From the NCBI RefSeq assembly GCF_964228735.1, contig NZ_CAXRBQ010000057.1:1-64000 (forward strand): DNA of 64,000 nucleotides, written 5' to 3'. The notes beneath the pieces are model-generated. The model was not told where the DNA came from. It was given only the letters and a program-made list of their open reading frames with translations, and did no database searches. The position numbers were made by a program, and so were the translations under genes. Shown here one piece after another: positions 16,973-25,727 of the stretch. The stretch is from Pontibacterium sp964228735. Its GTDB lineage: Bacteria > Pseudomonadota > Gammaproteobacteria > Pseudomonadales > Balneatricaceae. The first letter of the stretch is position 1; every line of letters begins with the position of its first letter.

Positions 16973-18196
16973 ATGGATATGGAACTGTTCCCTTGGTATC
17001 AGCCGATTGTGGAAACAGCCAGTGGTCGTATTGCCGGTTATGAAGCGTTGGCGCGCACCCGCAATCAGCAGGGTGAGGTGGTATCTGCAGGCGCCTATTT
17101 TTCTGATCCCACGATAGAACCCGATGAGCGTATCAACGCGGATCGCCATGTGCGCTATCAGGCGCTGTCTGCGTTAAAAGAGATTCCTGGGGATAGCTTT
17201 ATTAGTATCAACCTTTCACCGGAATGGTTGCAGTATGTGGCTGAAGCGGGTGAATTACCGACGCTGGCGATGTTGGAAGAGCTTCAGGTAGATCCATCTC
17301 GTGTGATGATCGAAATCACCGAATTAAGCGGGGATCTGGACCTGATCTGCCAGGCCGTATCGCTGTACCGCGAGGCTGGGTTCAGGATCGCTATTGACGA
17401 TTTTGGCGCTGATTTTTCCCAGCTGGACCGGGTAGCACTATTACTGCCAGACGTAGTGAAACTGGATATGAAGTTGTTGCGTGACGGCTTGGATAACCCG
17501 CGTAACGCGTCGATGATCCAGGTGCTGGGAGAGATGGCATCTCGTCTGGGGGCGAAGGTGCTGTGCGAAGGTGTTGAAACGGAAGAGGCGTATTTCTTGG
17601 CGCTTACCTGCAATGCCTATTACATGCAGGGCTTCCTGTTTTCAGAGGCGCGCTCCCACGCACTGCCAAGTGACCACTTTAATCGTCAGTCGACCCTATT
17701 GCGGGATAGCTATCGCGATATGGCATTGGACAGCTCCACCCGCAGCCAGTGGCTGGCACAGAAAGTCAGTGCGGAACTGGTTGGCTTGCGCGAGCAGATC
17801 CGTGCCAAGGGTGTGGTTGCGGGGACAATCGACCTTGAGCACTATCTGCCCACCGGACAGATGTTGCGGTTTTATATCTGCGATCGTACCGGGACACAGA
17901 TTTCGCCGAACTATGAAAACCGGTCCGGTGCATGGAAGATCAACCGTGAACCGGAAGGCTGCGATTGGAGCTGGCGCCCGTACTTTATCGAGTTGATGGC
18001 GTCTGATGATATCGAGCAGCGCCTGGTGTTTTCCGAGCCGTACCACGACATCTACGCTGGTGAGCTGTCTCAGACTGCCGCGTTGCTGATCGATGAGTCA
18101 CATATCCTGCTGGCGGATCTGCGCAGTGGTCAGGTGGATGGCGATCTCTTCCACAATGGCCGCGGTATGCGCGCCCGCTCAATCGATGTCCTTTAG
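16973..18196 (+). CDS. EAL-domain c-di-GMP phosphodiesterase with C-terminal Cache-like domain
   Basis: 407 aa. Residues 1-230 are an EAL domain: YEALAR (23-28), ISINLSP, IEITEL, DDFGADFSQL (canonical DDFGTGYS; both Asp kept), KLDMKLL and CEGVET. The metal and catalytic residues appear present, so c-di-GMP hydrolysis is likely. Residues 250-400 (from RSQWLAQKVSAEL) resemble the Cache/YkuI_C-like sensor seen C-terminal to EAL domains, with aromatic and charged residues (WKINREPEGCDWSWRPYFIELM). No membrane helix is seen, so it is cytoplasmic. Expression probably depends on RpoN, which often marks motility or nitrogen control. Confidence 0.88.
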   Translation: MDMELFPWYQPIVETASGRIAGYEALARTRNQQGEVVSAGAYFSDPTIEPDERINADRHVRYQALSALKEIPGDSFISINLSPEWLQYVAEAGELPTLAMLEELQVDPSRVMIEITELSGDLDLICQAVSLYREAGFRIAIDDFGADFSQLDRVALLLPDVVKLDMKLLRDGLDNPRNASMIQVLGEMASRLGAKVLCEGVETEEAYFLALTCNAYYMQGFLFSEARSHALPSDHFNRQSTLLRDSYRDMALDSSTRSQWLAQKVSAELVGLREQIRAKGVVAGTIDLEHYLPTGQMLRFYICDRTGTQISPNYENRSGAWKINREPEGCDWSWRPYFIELMASDDIEQRLVFSEPYHDIYAGELSQTAALLIDESHILLADLRSGQVDGDLFHNGRGMRARSIDVL

Positions 18197-18199
18197 AGG

Positions 18200-19093
18200 C
18201 TAACGTTGTTCTGGGGCTGGAGCAGTGGTTTGCTCTGGCTCCTTGCCCAGAAACATCGCCAATACACCCCCGGCGCATACTAGCAGTGTACCGATGATCG
18301 CCAGGTGATCGGGAATCTGCTCCCAGAACATCCAGCCCCAGAAACCGGTAAACACCACGCCCAGGTAGTTCAGTGGCGAGATCACCGAGGCTTTGGCATA
18401 GCGGTAGGCCTGGGTATAGAGCCACATCACCAGCCAGATCGATAGGCCGATCAGCAGCAGCGGCAGCCAGGCTTCCGCAGGCACCGGTTGCCAGCTCAGC
18501 AGGGCCAGCGGGGCGGCCGTTACGGTAGAGATTGCGAAGTAGTAGAAGATGATCAGGTTGCTTGACTCGGTCAGGGTCAGGAAGCGGGTGGTTACCATGG
18601 AGCCCGCCAATGCGATGGCCGATCCAAAGCCGATCAAATGCCAGAAACTCAGGCCGTCAGAGCCCGGTTTAAGAATCAGCAATACGCCCGCCAAACCGAT
18701 AAAAATTGGCAACCAGCGCAGGGCGGGAATCCGAATCCCTTTCCACAGTAACAGCAACAGCGGTACACAGAGCGGTGCCGAGTTACGCAGCAGTGCAGCA
18801 TCCACAAGTGGTACGTAATTCAGGGCCAGGTAATAGCAGTAGAAGCAGGCCCAGCCGGAAATACCGCGCACCAAGTGTAACCCGGGTTGTTCGGTTTTCA
18901 GTGCACTTGGACCTTTGCGCACCAACCAGGGCAGCATCACGGTGACACAGACCAGGTACTGACTAAAGACGATGGTTTCGATGCTGACCATCGCCGAGGT
19001 GTACTTGATCAGGGCTGCGGCGATACTCATCGTCAACGAGGTACCAATCGCAAATGCGATGCCCAAAGAGAGGTTTTGCGGTGTGCTGCTCAT
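18200..19093 (-). CDS. EamA/DMT-family inner membrane transporter
   Basis: 297 aa with about ten hydrophobic helices in two EamA repeats (about 8-140 and 152-285). Each repeat ends with a typical glycine-rich helix (FIGLAGVLLILKPG; IIGTLLVCAGGVLAMFLG). These are drug/metabolite transporters; the substrate cannot be told. The short C-terminal tail is rich in Pro/Glu. It converges on the EAL gene with only 3 nt between and no visible terminator. Confidence 0.88.
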   Translation of the reverse strand: MSSTPQNLSLGIAFAIGTSLTMSIAAALIKYTSAMVSIETIVFSQYLVCVTVMLPWLVRKGPSALKTEQPGLHLVRGISGWACFYCYYLALNYVPLVDAALLRNSAPLCVPLLLLLWKGIRIPALRWLPIFIGLAGVLLILKPGSDGLSFWHLIGFGSAIALAGSMVTTRFLTLTESSNLIIFYYFAISTVTAAPLALLSWQPVPAEAWLPLLLIGLSIWLVMWLYTQAYRYAKASVISPLNYLGVVFTGFWGWMFWEQIPDHLAIIGTLLVCAGGVLAMFLGKEPEQTTAPAPEQR

Positions 19094-19209
19094 GCGGTCT
19101 GTGCCGGTTGCTTTTTGTCAGTTCTGGGGGAGAGGACTGCTTCTGAACTGACAGCCTCTCTGCCTTAAATTACAATAGGTTAGTTTGTTTCTGTACTCAG
19201 GTAGAAAAC

Positions 19210-19938
19210 ATGGATACGGTTTTGCAGTTTATTCAGCTCAACTGGCTGAACCTTCTGGCAATGGTGTGGTTCCTGATCTGTTTCAAGGGCTACATGTACT
19301 ACTCCAAAAAGCGGAGTTATGACACGGCCTGTCTTGCCAGTATTATGCATATGTACCGGACTGAGTGGATGATGCGCATGCTGGATCGCGATATGCGCAT
19401 CGCCGATGCGACGGTGGTCGCAAATCTGGAGCGTAGCGTATCATTTTTTGCCTCAACTACAATGCTGATTCTGGCGGGTTTGATGACCGTGTTGGGGTCA
19501 ACCGAGCAGGCGATCAATGTGATCGCAGACATCCCATTTTCAATGGAAGCCACCCGCCAGGAATGGGAGGTGAAGCTGCTGGTGATCATTGCGCTCTTTA
19601 TCTACGCCTTCTTTAAGTTCACCTGGAGCCTACGCCAATACGGCTTCGTCTCAGTGATGGTGGGTGGCGCACCGGGGCCGGAAGACCAGATCAGCGAGCA
19701 GGAGAAGCAAAGTATTGCTAACCGGATTGCGATCATGAGCTCCATGGCTGCCAACCACTTTAATTTTGGTCTGCGATCCTATTACTTCAGCCTGGCGATG
19801 CTGGGTTGGTTTATTAACCCCTGGTTGTTTATGGCACTTTCCACCGGTGTGGTATACGTGCTGTATCGCCGTGAATTTAAGTCCTCAACCTTGAAAACCC
19901 TGATGATGAGTGTTGGTCCTGTCGATGAGAAATCCTGA
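19210..19938 (+). CDS. DUF599 family membrane protein
   Basis: 242 aa with about four membrane segments (about 8-26, 80-100, 122-142, 196-226). The block RTEWMMRMLDRDMRIADATVVANLERSVSFFASTTMLILAG (55-95) is characteristic of DUF599 (PF04654). Function unknown. The gene overlaps the following thioesterase gene by 14 nt, so it heads a three-gene unit. Confidence 0.85.
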   Translation: MDTVLQFIQLNWLNLLAMVWFLICFKGYMYYSKKRSYDTACLASIMHMYRTEWMMRMLDRDMRIADATVVANLERSVSFFASTTMLILAGLMTVLGSTEQAINVIADIPFSMEATRQEWEVKLLVIIALFIYAFFKFTWSLRQYGFVSVMVGGAPGPEDQISEQEKQSIANRIAIMSSMAANHFNFGLRSYYFSLAMLGWFINPWLFMALSTGVVYVLYRREFKSSTLKTLMMSVGPVDEKS

Positions 19939-20428
19939 AATTGAAGCACGCTGCCAGCGATTTATGGACGCGCTGGCCCATGTCCGCAAACTGGGATTGC
20001 GTGTGATCAAGGCCGATGAGCGCCGGGTAACCCTGGTGCTGCCGGTTCAGGATCAGCTGAAAAGTGACAAGACCACCACCTACCTGCTAGGTGGTGCACT
20101 GACCACCCTGATCGATACTGCCTCTGCTGTATCTACGCTCTGTGTGCTGCCGGAATTTGAGATCGCTCCAACGCTGGATCTGCGTATCGACCACATGAAG
20201 GCACCGGAGAAAAACCAGCCGCTCTATATCCAGGCGGAATGTTACCGCACCACCCGCAGCGTGATGTTCACCCGAGCTACCGTGTATCAAACCTCTGTCG
20301 ATGAGCCGGTGGCTTTTGGTATTGGTACCTTTATGCGTCTGGGCACCGATGTGGTGGATCCGAAGATGAAAGCGCTGGTGGAAGGTGAGATTGAGAGTTA
20401 CGACGATGATGGGGAGGTGAGGGCATGA
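19925..20428 (+). CDS. PaaI-family hotdog-fold thioesterase
   Basis: 167 aa from ATG 19925, inside the end of the DUF599 gene; a GTG at 19910 is an alternative start. It is a hotdog domain with GGALTTLIDTASAVSTL (the central helix region) and LDLRIDHMKAP, as in 4HBT/PaaI thioesterases, which hydrolyse acyl-CoA esters in the cytoplasm. The usual HGG is replaced by LGG. Substrate unknown. Its TGA overlaps the ATG of the next thioesterase gene (ATGA). Confidence 0.82.
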   Translation: MRNPEIEARCQRFMDALAHVRKLGLRVIKADERRVTLVLPVQDQLKSDKTTTYLLGGALTTLIDTASAVSTLCVLPEFEIAPTLDLRIDHMKAPEKNQPLYIQAECYRTTRSVMFTRATVYQTSVDEPVAFGIGTFMRLGTDVVDPKMKALVEGEIESYDDDGEVRA

Positions 20429-20865
20429 TCAGTCTTGAACAAACCGTTGCCAAAGCGCATGAAACCGGTGACTACAACCCGCTGATTGAGCTGATCCCCT
20501 ATGCCAATGTAATCGGCGTTAACTGTGAGCGGTTCGGCGAGGAGATGGTATTCCGCCTGCCGCGCAATCCAGACAACCTCGGCAACCCAACCCTGCCGGC
20601 AATCCACGGTGGTGTGATCGCCGCGTTTATGGAGCTGTCTGCGGCGTTTCAGGTGTTGCTGCAAACCACTACGCCCGAGCTACCGAAGATCATCGATTTC
20701 TCCGTAGATTACATGCGCGCAGGGCTTGATCGTGACACCTTTGCCATGTGTCAGCTTGAGCGTCAGGGCCGTCGTGTCACCAACTGCTCGGTAATCGCTT
20801 GGCAGGAGAAACGCAGCGAACCGATCGCCACCGCTCGCGCCCACTTCCTTGTTAAACCTAGTTAG
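20425..20865 (+). CDS. PaaI-family hotdog-fold thioesterase, second of a pair
   Basis: 146 aa with the hotdog signature AIHGGVIAAFMELSAAFQ (about 70-87) and IIDFSVDYMRAGLDRD; His-Gly-Gly and the Glu on the central helix are present, so it is probably the active partner. Tandem coupling with the preceding homologue suggests a heteromer or two acyl-chain specificities. A MITE-like element begins at the base right after its stop codon. Confidence 0.85.
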   Translation: MISLEQTVAKAHETGDYNPLIELIPYANVIGVNCERFGEEMVFRLPRNPDNLGNPTLPAIHGGVIAAFMELSAAFQVLLQTTTPELPKIIDFSVDYMRAGLDRDTFAMCQLERQGRRVTNCSVIAWQEKRSEPIATARAHFLVKPS

Positions 20866-21128
20866 GGAACCTGCTAATAAGTCCGATACTTTCTCTGCGG
20901 TCGATAAAACAGCTTAATGCGCGAAAGGAAGCGCAGTGGAATGATTGGTCCTTTCCAAGCTTCCTGACAAAGCAGAAAGCTGTTTTAGCGCCCGCCCTTT
21001 GGGGCATTCAGAGCAATCCGATATCTGTGTTAACGGTTTTCGCCAGGCAACCAGCATGGCTGTAACCGCTGCCTTGATCTCGAATCGCTCTGAATGCCAG
21101 AGGCGTTTCGGACTTGTTAGCAGGTTCC
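20866..21128. mobile_element. MITE-like element A: 21-bp terminal inverted repeats enclosing two hairpin arms
   Basis: Terminal arms 20866-20886 and 21108-21128 match at 20 of 21 positions. Inside, arm 1 is TAAAACAGCTT (20905-20915) with AAGCTGTTTTA (20977-20987), itself enclosing GAAAGGA/TCCTTTC. Arm 2 is GGCATTCAGAGC (21003-21014) with GCTCTGAATGCC (21087-21098). Folded, this is a three-way junction. There is no ORF. The termini resemble element B at 58144-58411 (shared CCTG-TAATA). No clear target-site duplication is visible. It separates the thioesterase gene from the htpG promoter. Confidence 0.7.
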
Positions 21129-21154
21129 TATCTTAAGGGAAATTAAAAACAGCC

Positions 21155-21182
21155 CTTGAAATAGATGACCCAGCCCCAATCT
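21155..21182 (+). promoter_or_regulatory. Heat-shock (sigma-32) promoter of htpG
   Basis: CTTGAAA (21155-21161), a 12-nt spacer and CCCCAATCT (21174-21182) match the RpoH consensus CTTGAAA-N11-15-CCCCATnT. The predicted start is near 21190, leaving a 70-nt leader with small hairpins (TTGGT/ACCAA; TTTCA/TGAAA) and no strong Shine-Dalgarno. Confidence 0.8.
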
Positions 21183-21259
21183 TGGTATGAAACCAAAGAA
21201 GATCGGTTGTTAAGGCCGGTCGAGATTACGTTTCAACTGAAAGTTTGGGCTAGTCATCT

Positions 21260-23167
21260 ATGAGCACAGAAACACATTCCGAAACCCACGGATTTCAGAC
21301 AGAAGTAAAACAGCTACTGCACCTGATGATCCACTCCTTGTACTCCAACAAGGAGATCTTTCTGCGTGAGCTGATCTCTAACGCGTCCGACGCAGCAGAG
21401 AAACTGCGTTTTGAAGCGCTGTCTAACGGCGAACTGTACGAAGACGACGGTGATCTGAAGATCCGCATCGAGTTTGATAAAGATGCGAAGACCGTCACCA
21501 TCGACGACAACGGTATCGGTATGACCCGCGATGAGGTGGTTGAGCACCTGGGGACTATCGCTAAATCCGGTACCTCTCAGTTCTTCTCCCAGTTGACCGG
21601 TGATCAGGCGAAAGACAGTGCGCTGATCGGTCAGTTTGGTGTGGGCTTCTACTCCTCTTTCATCGTTGCTGACAAGGTTGATGTATTTACCCGTAAGGCG
21701 GGCGCTGACAAAGCGGATGGCGTGCACTGGAGCTCTACCGGTGAAGGTGAATTCACCATCGCGACCACCGAGAAAGCGGGTCGTGGTACCCGCATCGTGC
21801 TGCACCTGAAAGAGGGTGAAGAAGAGTTTGCCGATGGCTGGCGCTTGCGCTCTCTGGTACGCAAGTACTCCGACCACATCGCCATTCCTGTGATCATGCA
21901 GTCCGAGCCAATGCCTGCGGCAGAAGGCGAAGAGGAAAAGGCGCCGGAAGATGAAACCGTTAACAGCGCAACAGCACTGTGGACTCGTAACAAGTCCGAG
22001 CTGAGCGACGAAGACTACAACGAGTTCTACAAGCACATCTCCCACGATTTCACTGATCCACTGACCTGGGCGCACAACGCTGTAGAGGGTAACCTGGAGT
22101 ACACCAGCCTGCTGTACATCCCGGCTCGCGCACCGTTCGACCTGTGGAACCGCGAAGCACCACGTGGCCTGAAACTGTACGTGCAGCGTGTATTCATCAT
22201 GGATCAGGCGGATGAGTTCCTGCCGCTGTACCTGCGCTTCCTGAAAGGTGTGGTGGATACCAAGGACCTGTCCCTGAACGTATCCCGTGAGATCCTGCAG
22301 AAAGACCCGAACGTCGACAAGCTGCGCAGCGCGTTGACCAAGCGTGCCCTGGATACCCTGATCAAACTGGGCAAAAACCACCCAGAAAAATATCAGGAGT
22401 TCTGGAACGAGTTCGGTCAGGTGATCAAAGAAGGTCCGGCGGAAGATCACGGCAACAAAGAAAAGATTGCCAAGCTGATGCGTTTTGCGTCTACCCACAA
22501 CGACGACGCAACCCAGAACGTATCGCTGGAAGATTACGTATCTCGCATGCAGGAAGGTCAGGACAAGATCTACTACGTTGTAGCGGATAACTACCAGACT
22601 GCGAAGAACAGTCCGCACCTGGAGATCTTCCGTAAGAAAGGCATCGAAGTACTGCTGATGACCGATCGTATCGACGAGTGGATGATGAGCCACCTGTTCG
22701 ATTTTGACGGCAAGTCCTTCCAGGATGTAACCAAAGGTGAGCTGGACCTGGGCGAAGCGGAATCTGAAGAAGAGAAGCAGGCACAGGAAGAACTGGCGAA
22801 ATCCAAGGAAGCGCTGATCGAGCGTCTGAAAGAGAAGCTGGACTCCAAAGTGTCCGAAGTACGTGTGACCCACCGTCTGACCGACTCACCAGCGTGTCTG
22901 GTGATCGGTGACCACGACATGGGTGCGCAGATGCGTAAGATCATGGAGGCGGCAGGTCAGGCAGTGCCTGATGTGAAGCCGATCTTCGAGATCAACCCGG
23001 AACACCCTCTGATCAACAAGCTGGATCAGGAAGTGGACGAAGACCGCTTTGCTGAACTGGGGCTGGTACTGTTCGAGCAGGCTGACCTGGCAGCGGGTGG
23101 CCAGCTGGAAGATCCAGCGGCGTACGTGTCCCGACTGAACAAACTGTTGCTGGAACTGTCTAGTTAA
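21260..23167 (+). CDS. htpG: HtpG, bacterial Hsp90 chaperone
   Basis: 635 aa (E. coli 624). The N-terminal GHKL ATPase domain includes IFLRELISNASDAAEKLR (about 34-51), DNGIGMTRDE (about 80-89) and GQFGVGFYSSF (about 122-132), which bind ATP. The middle domain includes LYVQRVFIMD and SLNVSREILQ with the catalytic-loop Arg. The C-terminal dimerisation domain ends without a eukaryotic MEEVD. It is a cytosolic chaperone for client folding under heat stress. The sigma-32 promoter upstream and the terminator downstream show a monocistronic heat-shock gene. Confidence 0.97.
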   Translation: MSTETHSETHGFQTEVKQLLHLMIHSLYSNKEIFLRELISNASDAAEKLRFEALSNGELYEDDGDLKIRIEFDKDAKTVTIDDNGIGMTRDEVVEHLGTIAKSGTSQFFSQLTGDQAKDSALIGQFGVGFYSSFIVADKVDVFTRKAGADKADGVHWSSTGEGEFTIATTEKAGRGTRIVLHLKEGEEEFADGWRLRSLVRKYSDHIAIPVIMQSEPMPAAEGEEEKAPEDETVNSATALWTRNKSELSDEDYNEFYKHISHDFTDPLTWAHNAVEGNLEYTSLLYIPARAPFDLWNREAPRGLKLYVQRVFIMDQADEFLPLYLRFLKGVVDTKDLSLNVSREILQKDPNVDKLRSALTKRALDTLIKLGKNHPEKYQEFWNEFGQVIKEGPAEDHGNKEKIAKLMRFASTHNDDATQNVSLEDYVSRMQEGQDKIYYVVADNYQTAKNSPHLEIFRKKGIEVLLMTDRIDEWMMSHLFDFDGKSFQDVTKGELDLGEAESEEEKQAQEELAKSKEALIERLKEKLDSKVSEVRVTHRLTDSPACLVIGDHDMGAQMRKIMEAAGQAVPDVKPIFEINPEHPLINKLDQEVDEDRFAELGLVLFEQADLAAGGQLEDPAAYVSRLNKLLLELSS

Positions 23168-23201
23168 CAGCTAAAGCGAAATTTGAGTTTGAGTTCTGTT
23201 T

Positions 23202-23231
23202 AAAAGGCGGCCTACAGGCCGCCTTTTTTGT
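23202..23231 (+). terminator. Intrinsic terminator of htpG
   Basis: AAAAGGCGGCC-TACA-GGCCGCCTTTTTT: an 11-bp stem and a T run, 34 nt after the stop. Confidence 0.92.
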
Positions 23232-23342
23232 GCCTGTTAAAAATGTGTGTTGTTTAGGGCGGGGGTGAGCCAGATCAAGGTTCGACTACAAGTTTTGGCA
23301 TTCAATAGGGAAAAACTCTTGTGATGCTGGAGATTACAAAAA

Positions 23343-23639
23343 ATGAAAAAGACAGTTGTTTCCCTCTTTGCTGCTATGCTGATTTCGAGCCCGGTAATGG
23401 CAGATGGTCAGGCGGTTTTCGAGAAACATTGTAAGGCGTGCCACGATACCGGGTTGGCCGGCGCACCAAAAACCGGTGATGCGGCTGCATGGCAGCCACG
23501 TATCGCAAAAGGTATGGATGCGATGCTGACAACCGTTAAATCAGGTAAAGGCGCAATGCCACCAAAAGGTACCTGTGCAAGCTGCGATGATGCGGGTCTG
23601 ACTGGCGCAATTCAGGTCTTTGTTGATCTGGCAAAATAA
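23343..23639 (+). CDS. Periplasmic c-type cytochrome (cytochrome c5 family)
   Basis: 98 aa. A signal peptide (1-20, cleavage after VMA) is followed by a single heme c domain: CKACH (heme attachment, His ligand), AWQPRIAKGMDAML, and AMPPKG with the Met ligand. An additional pair CASC near residue 80 is typical of cytochrome c5, in which it forms a disulfide. It probably transfers electrons in the periplasm. It is a single gene with no terminal-oxidase partner nearby. Confidence 0.9.
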   Translation: MKKTVVSLFAAMLISSPVMADGQAVFEKHCKACHDTGLAGAPKTGDAAAWQPRIAKGMDAMLTTVKSGKGAMPPKGTCASCDDAGLTGAIQVFVDLAK

Positions 23640-23693
23640 ATCCAACACTACATCGCACGCAGCTCAGGTCTGGATAAGGGAGTACAGACACAG

Positions 23694-24050
23694 ATGATTG
23701 ATCCAGGCGACAAGGTTATGCTCGACTCGCTCCTTGTGAGGTTGGAAACGCTGGAGCTGGAGTTGCGTACGGAAATCGACAGTCTGAAGGAACATGCAAA
23801 ACCCGTTGCGTTGGACCAACAGGCTGTCGGACGCGTCTCGCGTGGTGACGCGTTGCAGCAGCAAAGCATGGCCCAGGCAAACCTGGCCCGTTGCGAGCAG
23901 CGACTGGAGCAGGTGTACCACGCCATGCGCCATCTTGAATCTGACGACTACGGATACTGTGAGGTTTGTGACGAGCCAATCAGTCTTGCTCGTCTGCAGG
24001 CTTATCCGGAAAGCCGCCTATGTATAAAATGTCAGCAAAATGCTGAATAA
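23694..24050 (+). CDS. DksA/TraR-type C4 zinc-finger protein
   Basis: 118 aa. The N-terminal two-thirds is a helical hairpin (about 5-90) and the C-terminus carries CEVCDEPIS...RLCIKCQ, a Cys4 zinc finger (C-x2-C-x17-C-x2-C) of the DksA/TraR class. It is shorter than DksA (151 aa), and the coiled-coil tip lacks an obvious DxxDxA motif, so it is a DksA paralogue that may bind RNA polymerase through the secondary channel. Start at 23694 has AAGGGAG about 17 nt upstream, a weak spacing. Confidence 0.85.
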   Translation: MIDPGDKVMLDSLLVRLETLELELRTEIDSLKEHAKPVALDQQAVGRVSRGDALQQQSMAQANLARCEQRLEQVYHAMRHLESDDYGYCEVCDEPISLARLQAYPESRLCIKCQQNAE

Positions 24051-24064
24051 GTTTTTGATCTGCG

Positions 24065-24090
24065 AGGCAAATGCTAAAGTGCTTTGCCTT
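24065..24090. terminator. Possible terminator between convergent dksA-like and mocR-like genes
   Basis: AGGCAAA (24065-24071) pairs with TTTGCCT (24083-24089) across an 11-nt loop; a poor T tail follows. Confidence 0.4.
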
Positions 24091-24139
24091 CGTTGTATCC
24101 CACGTTAGCGGTCCAGTTAATTCAATCGCCGCCTGTGCT

Positions 24140-25567
24140 TCAGGCGTTGGCGCGTATCATCTCGCTGCTTAATCTACCCAAGGTGCGAATTGCATCTTCC
24201 ACTTCCTCGGATGGGCATCTGTTGTAATTCAGGCGCATCTGATTTCGGTACTTGTCGGTTGTTGTAAATACCTGGCCTGGGGCGAAACTGATACCGTACG
24301 CACGTGCGCGACGGTTTAGCTCCATGGTGTCGACATCACCCGGCAGCTCTACCCAGATGACAAAGCCACCTTGCGGGTAGGTCATACGGGTGTTCTCAGG
24401 GAAATAGCGCTGGATCAACTCGATCAGGATATCCCGGCCGCGCTGATAGTTACTGCGCATTCGGCGCAGGTGACGTTCATAGGCACCTTGGGCAATAAAC
24501 TCCGCCATCGCCAGTTGCGGCAGTGTGGAGATGCTGATGCTGGATATATAGCGGATATGCAGGATCTGCTCCTGATAGCGGCCGGGTACCACCCAGCCGA
24601 CCCGCAATCCGGGGGCGACTGTTTTTGAGAACGAAGAGCACAGAATCACCCGGTCTTCGGTATCGAAAGACTTCAGGCTGCGCGGACGGGGATACTGAAA
24701 GGAGAGGTCACCGTAAATGTCATCTTCGATCAACACCACATCGTGCTGATTGCACAATTCAACGATCCTAGGGCGATCCTTTTCCGGTATGGAGTAGCCC
24801 ATCGGGTTGTTACAGGTGGGCGTCAGCACCAAGGCTTTCACCGGCCACTGGGAGAGCGCCAGCTCCATCGCTTCGAGGCTGATACCGGTATCTTTGTGGC
24901 TAGGGATCTCGATCGCTTTCAGGCCGCAGGCTTCGATTATCTGTACCGCACCGAAGTAAAACGGTGAATCAACGGCGACCACATCCCCCGGTTGGGTGAC
25001 GGCACGCAAACTACACGAAAGGGCTTCCTGGCAGCCGTTCGTAATCAGGATCTCGTCCGGATGCAGCTGCAGACCCGCATCCACGCCCAGGCGGGCGATC
25101 TGGTGGCGTAGTTTTTTATTGCCGCGAAAGGAATCGTACGCGTAGTTACGCATCCCTTGGCGGCGGTTGATGTCTGCCAGCTCTTTGGTGAGCGGTTTTA
25201 GGGTGGGGCTGTCCAGATCCGGGACCGCCCAACCCAGATTGAGAACATCACTGGCGTCGTCTGCTTCGAGCATCGTCATGATATCGTGCCAGGCCGATAT
25301 CTCGACCGGTTGCTGGGGTAATGGTCGGATCTCCGGCTGTATGAGTTGGGTGTTACGCGCTTTGACGAAGTGACCGGACTTTGGGCGTATCTCTGTAAAG
25401 CTTCGCACCTCAAGCAATCGGTATGCTTCCTGCACTGTAGAGATACTGACGCCGTATTCCTTCGACAAGTCACGGATTGAGGGCAGCTTTTGGCCGACGC
25501 TGTAGTAACCGCCTTCAATACGGGTGATGAGTTCATCCGCTACCTGTTCGTACAGTGTGTTTGCCAC
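24140..25567 (-). CDS. MocR-family regulator (GntR winged helix fused to an aminotransferase-like domain)
   Basis: 475 aa from GTG 25567, which has AGGAGG 9 nt upstream; the frame extends further to a TTG at 25612 without an RBS. Residues 1-75 are a GntR DNA-binding domain (LYEQVADELITRIEGGYYSVGQKLPSIRDLSKEYGVS, split by helix-turn-helix). Residues 110-470 are a fold-type I PLP domain: NPMGYS, DDIYGDL, and CSSFSKTVAPGLRVGW with the PLP lysine. MocR proteins sense amines or PLP and usually act on a divergent gene. Here that is DUF1127-phzF, and direct-repeat boxes lie in the shared promoter region. Confidence 0.9.
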   Translation of the reverse strand: MANTLYEQVADELITRIEGGYYSVGQKLPSIRDLSKEYGVSISTVQEAYRLLEVRSFTEIRPKSGHFVKARNTQLIQPEIRPLPQQPVEISAWHDIMTMLEADDASDVLNLGWAVPDLDSPTLKPLTKELADINRRQGMRNYAYDSFRGNKKLRHQIARLGVDAGLQLHPDEILITNGCQEALSCSLRAVTQPGDVVAVDSPFYFGAVQIIEACGLKAIEIPSHKDTGISLEAMELALSQWPVKALVLTPTCNNPMGYSIPEKDRPRIVELCNQHDVVLIEDDIYGDLSFQYPRPRSLKSFDTEDRVILCSSFSKTVAPGLRVGWVVPGRYQEQILHIRYISSISISTLPQLAMAEFIAQGAYERHLRRMRSNYQRGRDILIELIQRYFPENTRMTYPQGGFVIWVELPGDVDTMELNRRARAYGISFAPGQVFTTTDKYRNQMRLNYNRCPSEEVEDAIRTLGRLSSEMIRANA

Positions 25568-25586
25568 GCCCCGAATCCTCCTGGCT

Positions 25587-25679
25587 ACCGGTACAGATCC
25601 TACTAAAACCAACCGGTGCAGTTCAGATAGATATATATCTGTACTGGTATATGTTGTCTGTTTTTAGATCTGTATTGGT
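25587..25679. promoter_or_regulatory. Three ATCTGTAyyGGT boxes in the MocR/DUF1127 divergent promoter region
   Basis: Copies are ATCTGTACCGGT on the minus strand (25587-25598), ATCTGTACTGGT on plus (25637-25648) and ATCTGTATTGGT on plus (25668-25679). The two plus copies are 31 bp apart, three helical turns, matching the direct-repeat operators known for GabR/PdxR-type MocR proteins. The minus copy overlaps the regulator's own RBS region, which suggests autoregulation. Confidence 0.65.
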
Positions 25680-25727
25680 TTTGTGCTCCAGCTTAAGCTT
25701 TTCTCCTGTGAATTACTACGGAGATAG

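Noticed and set aside
20866..21128. Integron attC site or cassette
   Set aside because: The ends lack the conserved GTTRRRY/RYYYAAC core boxes in the right arrangement, no integrase is nearby, and the two-arm interior does not fit an attC.
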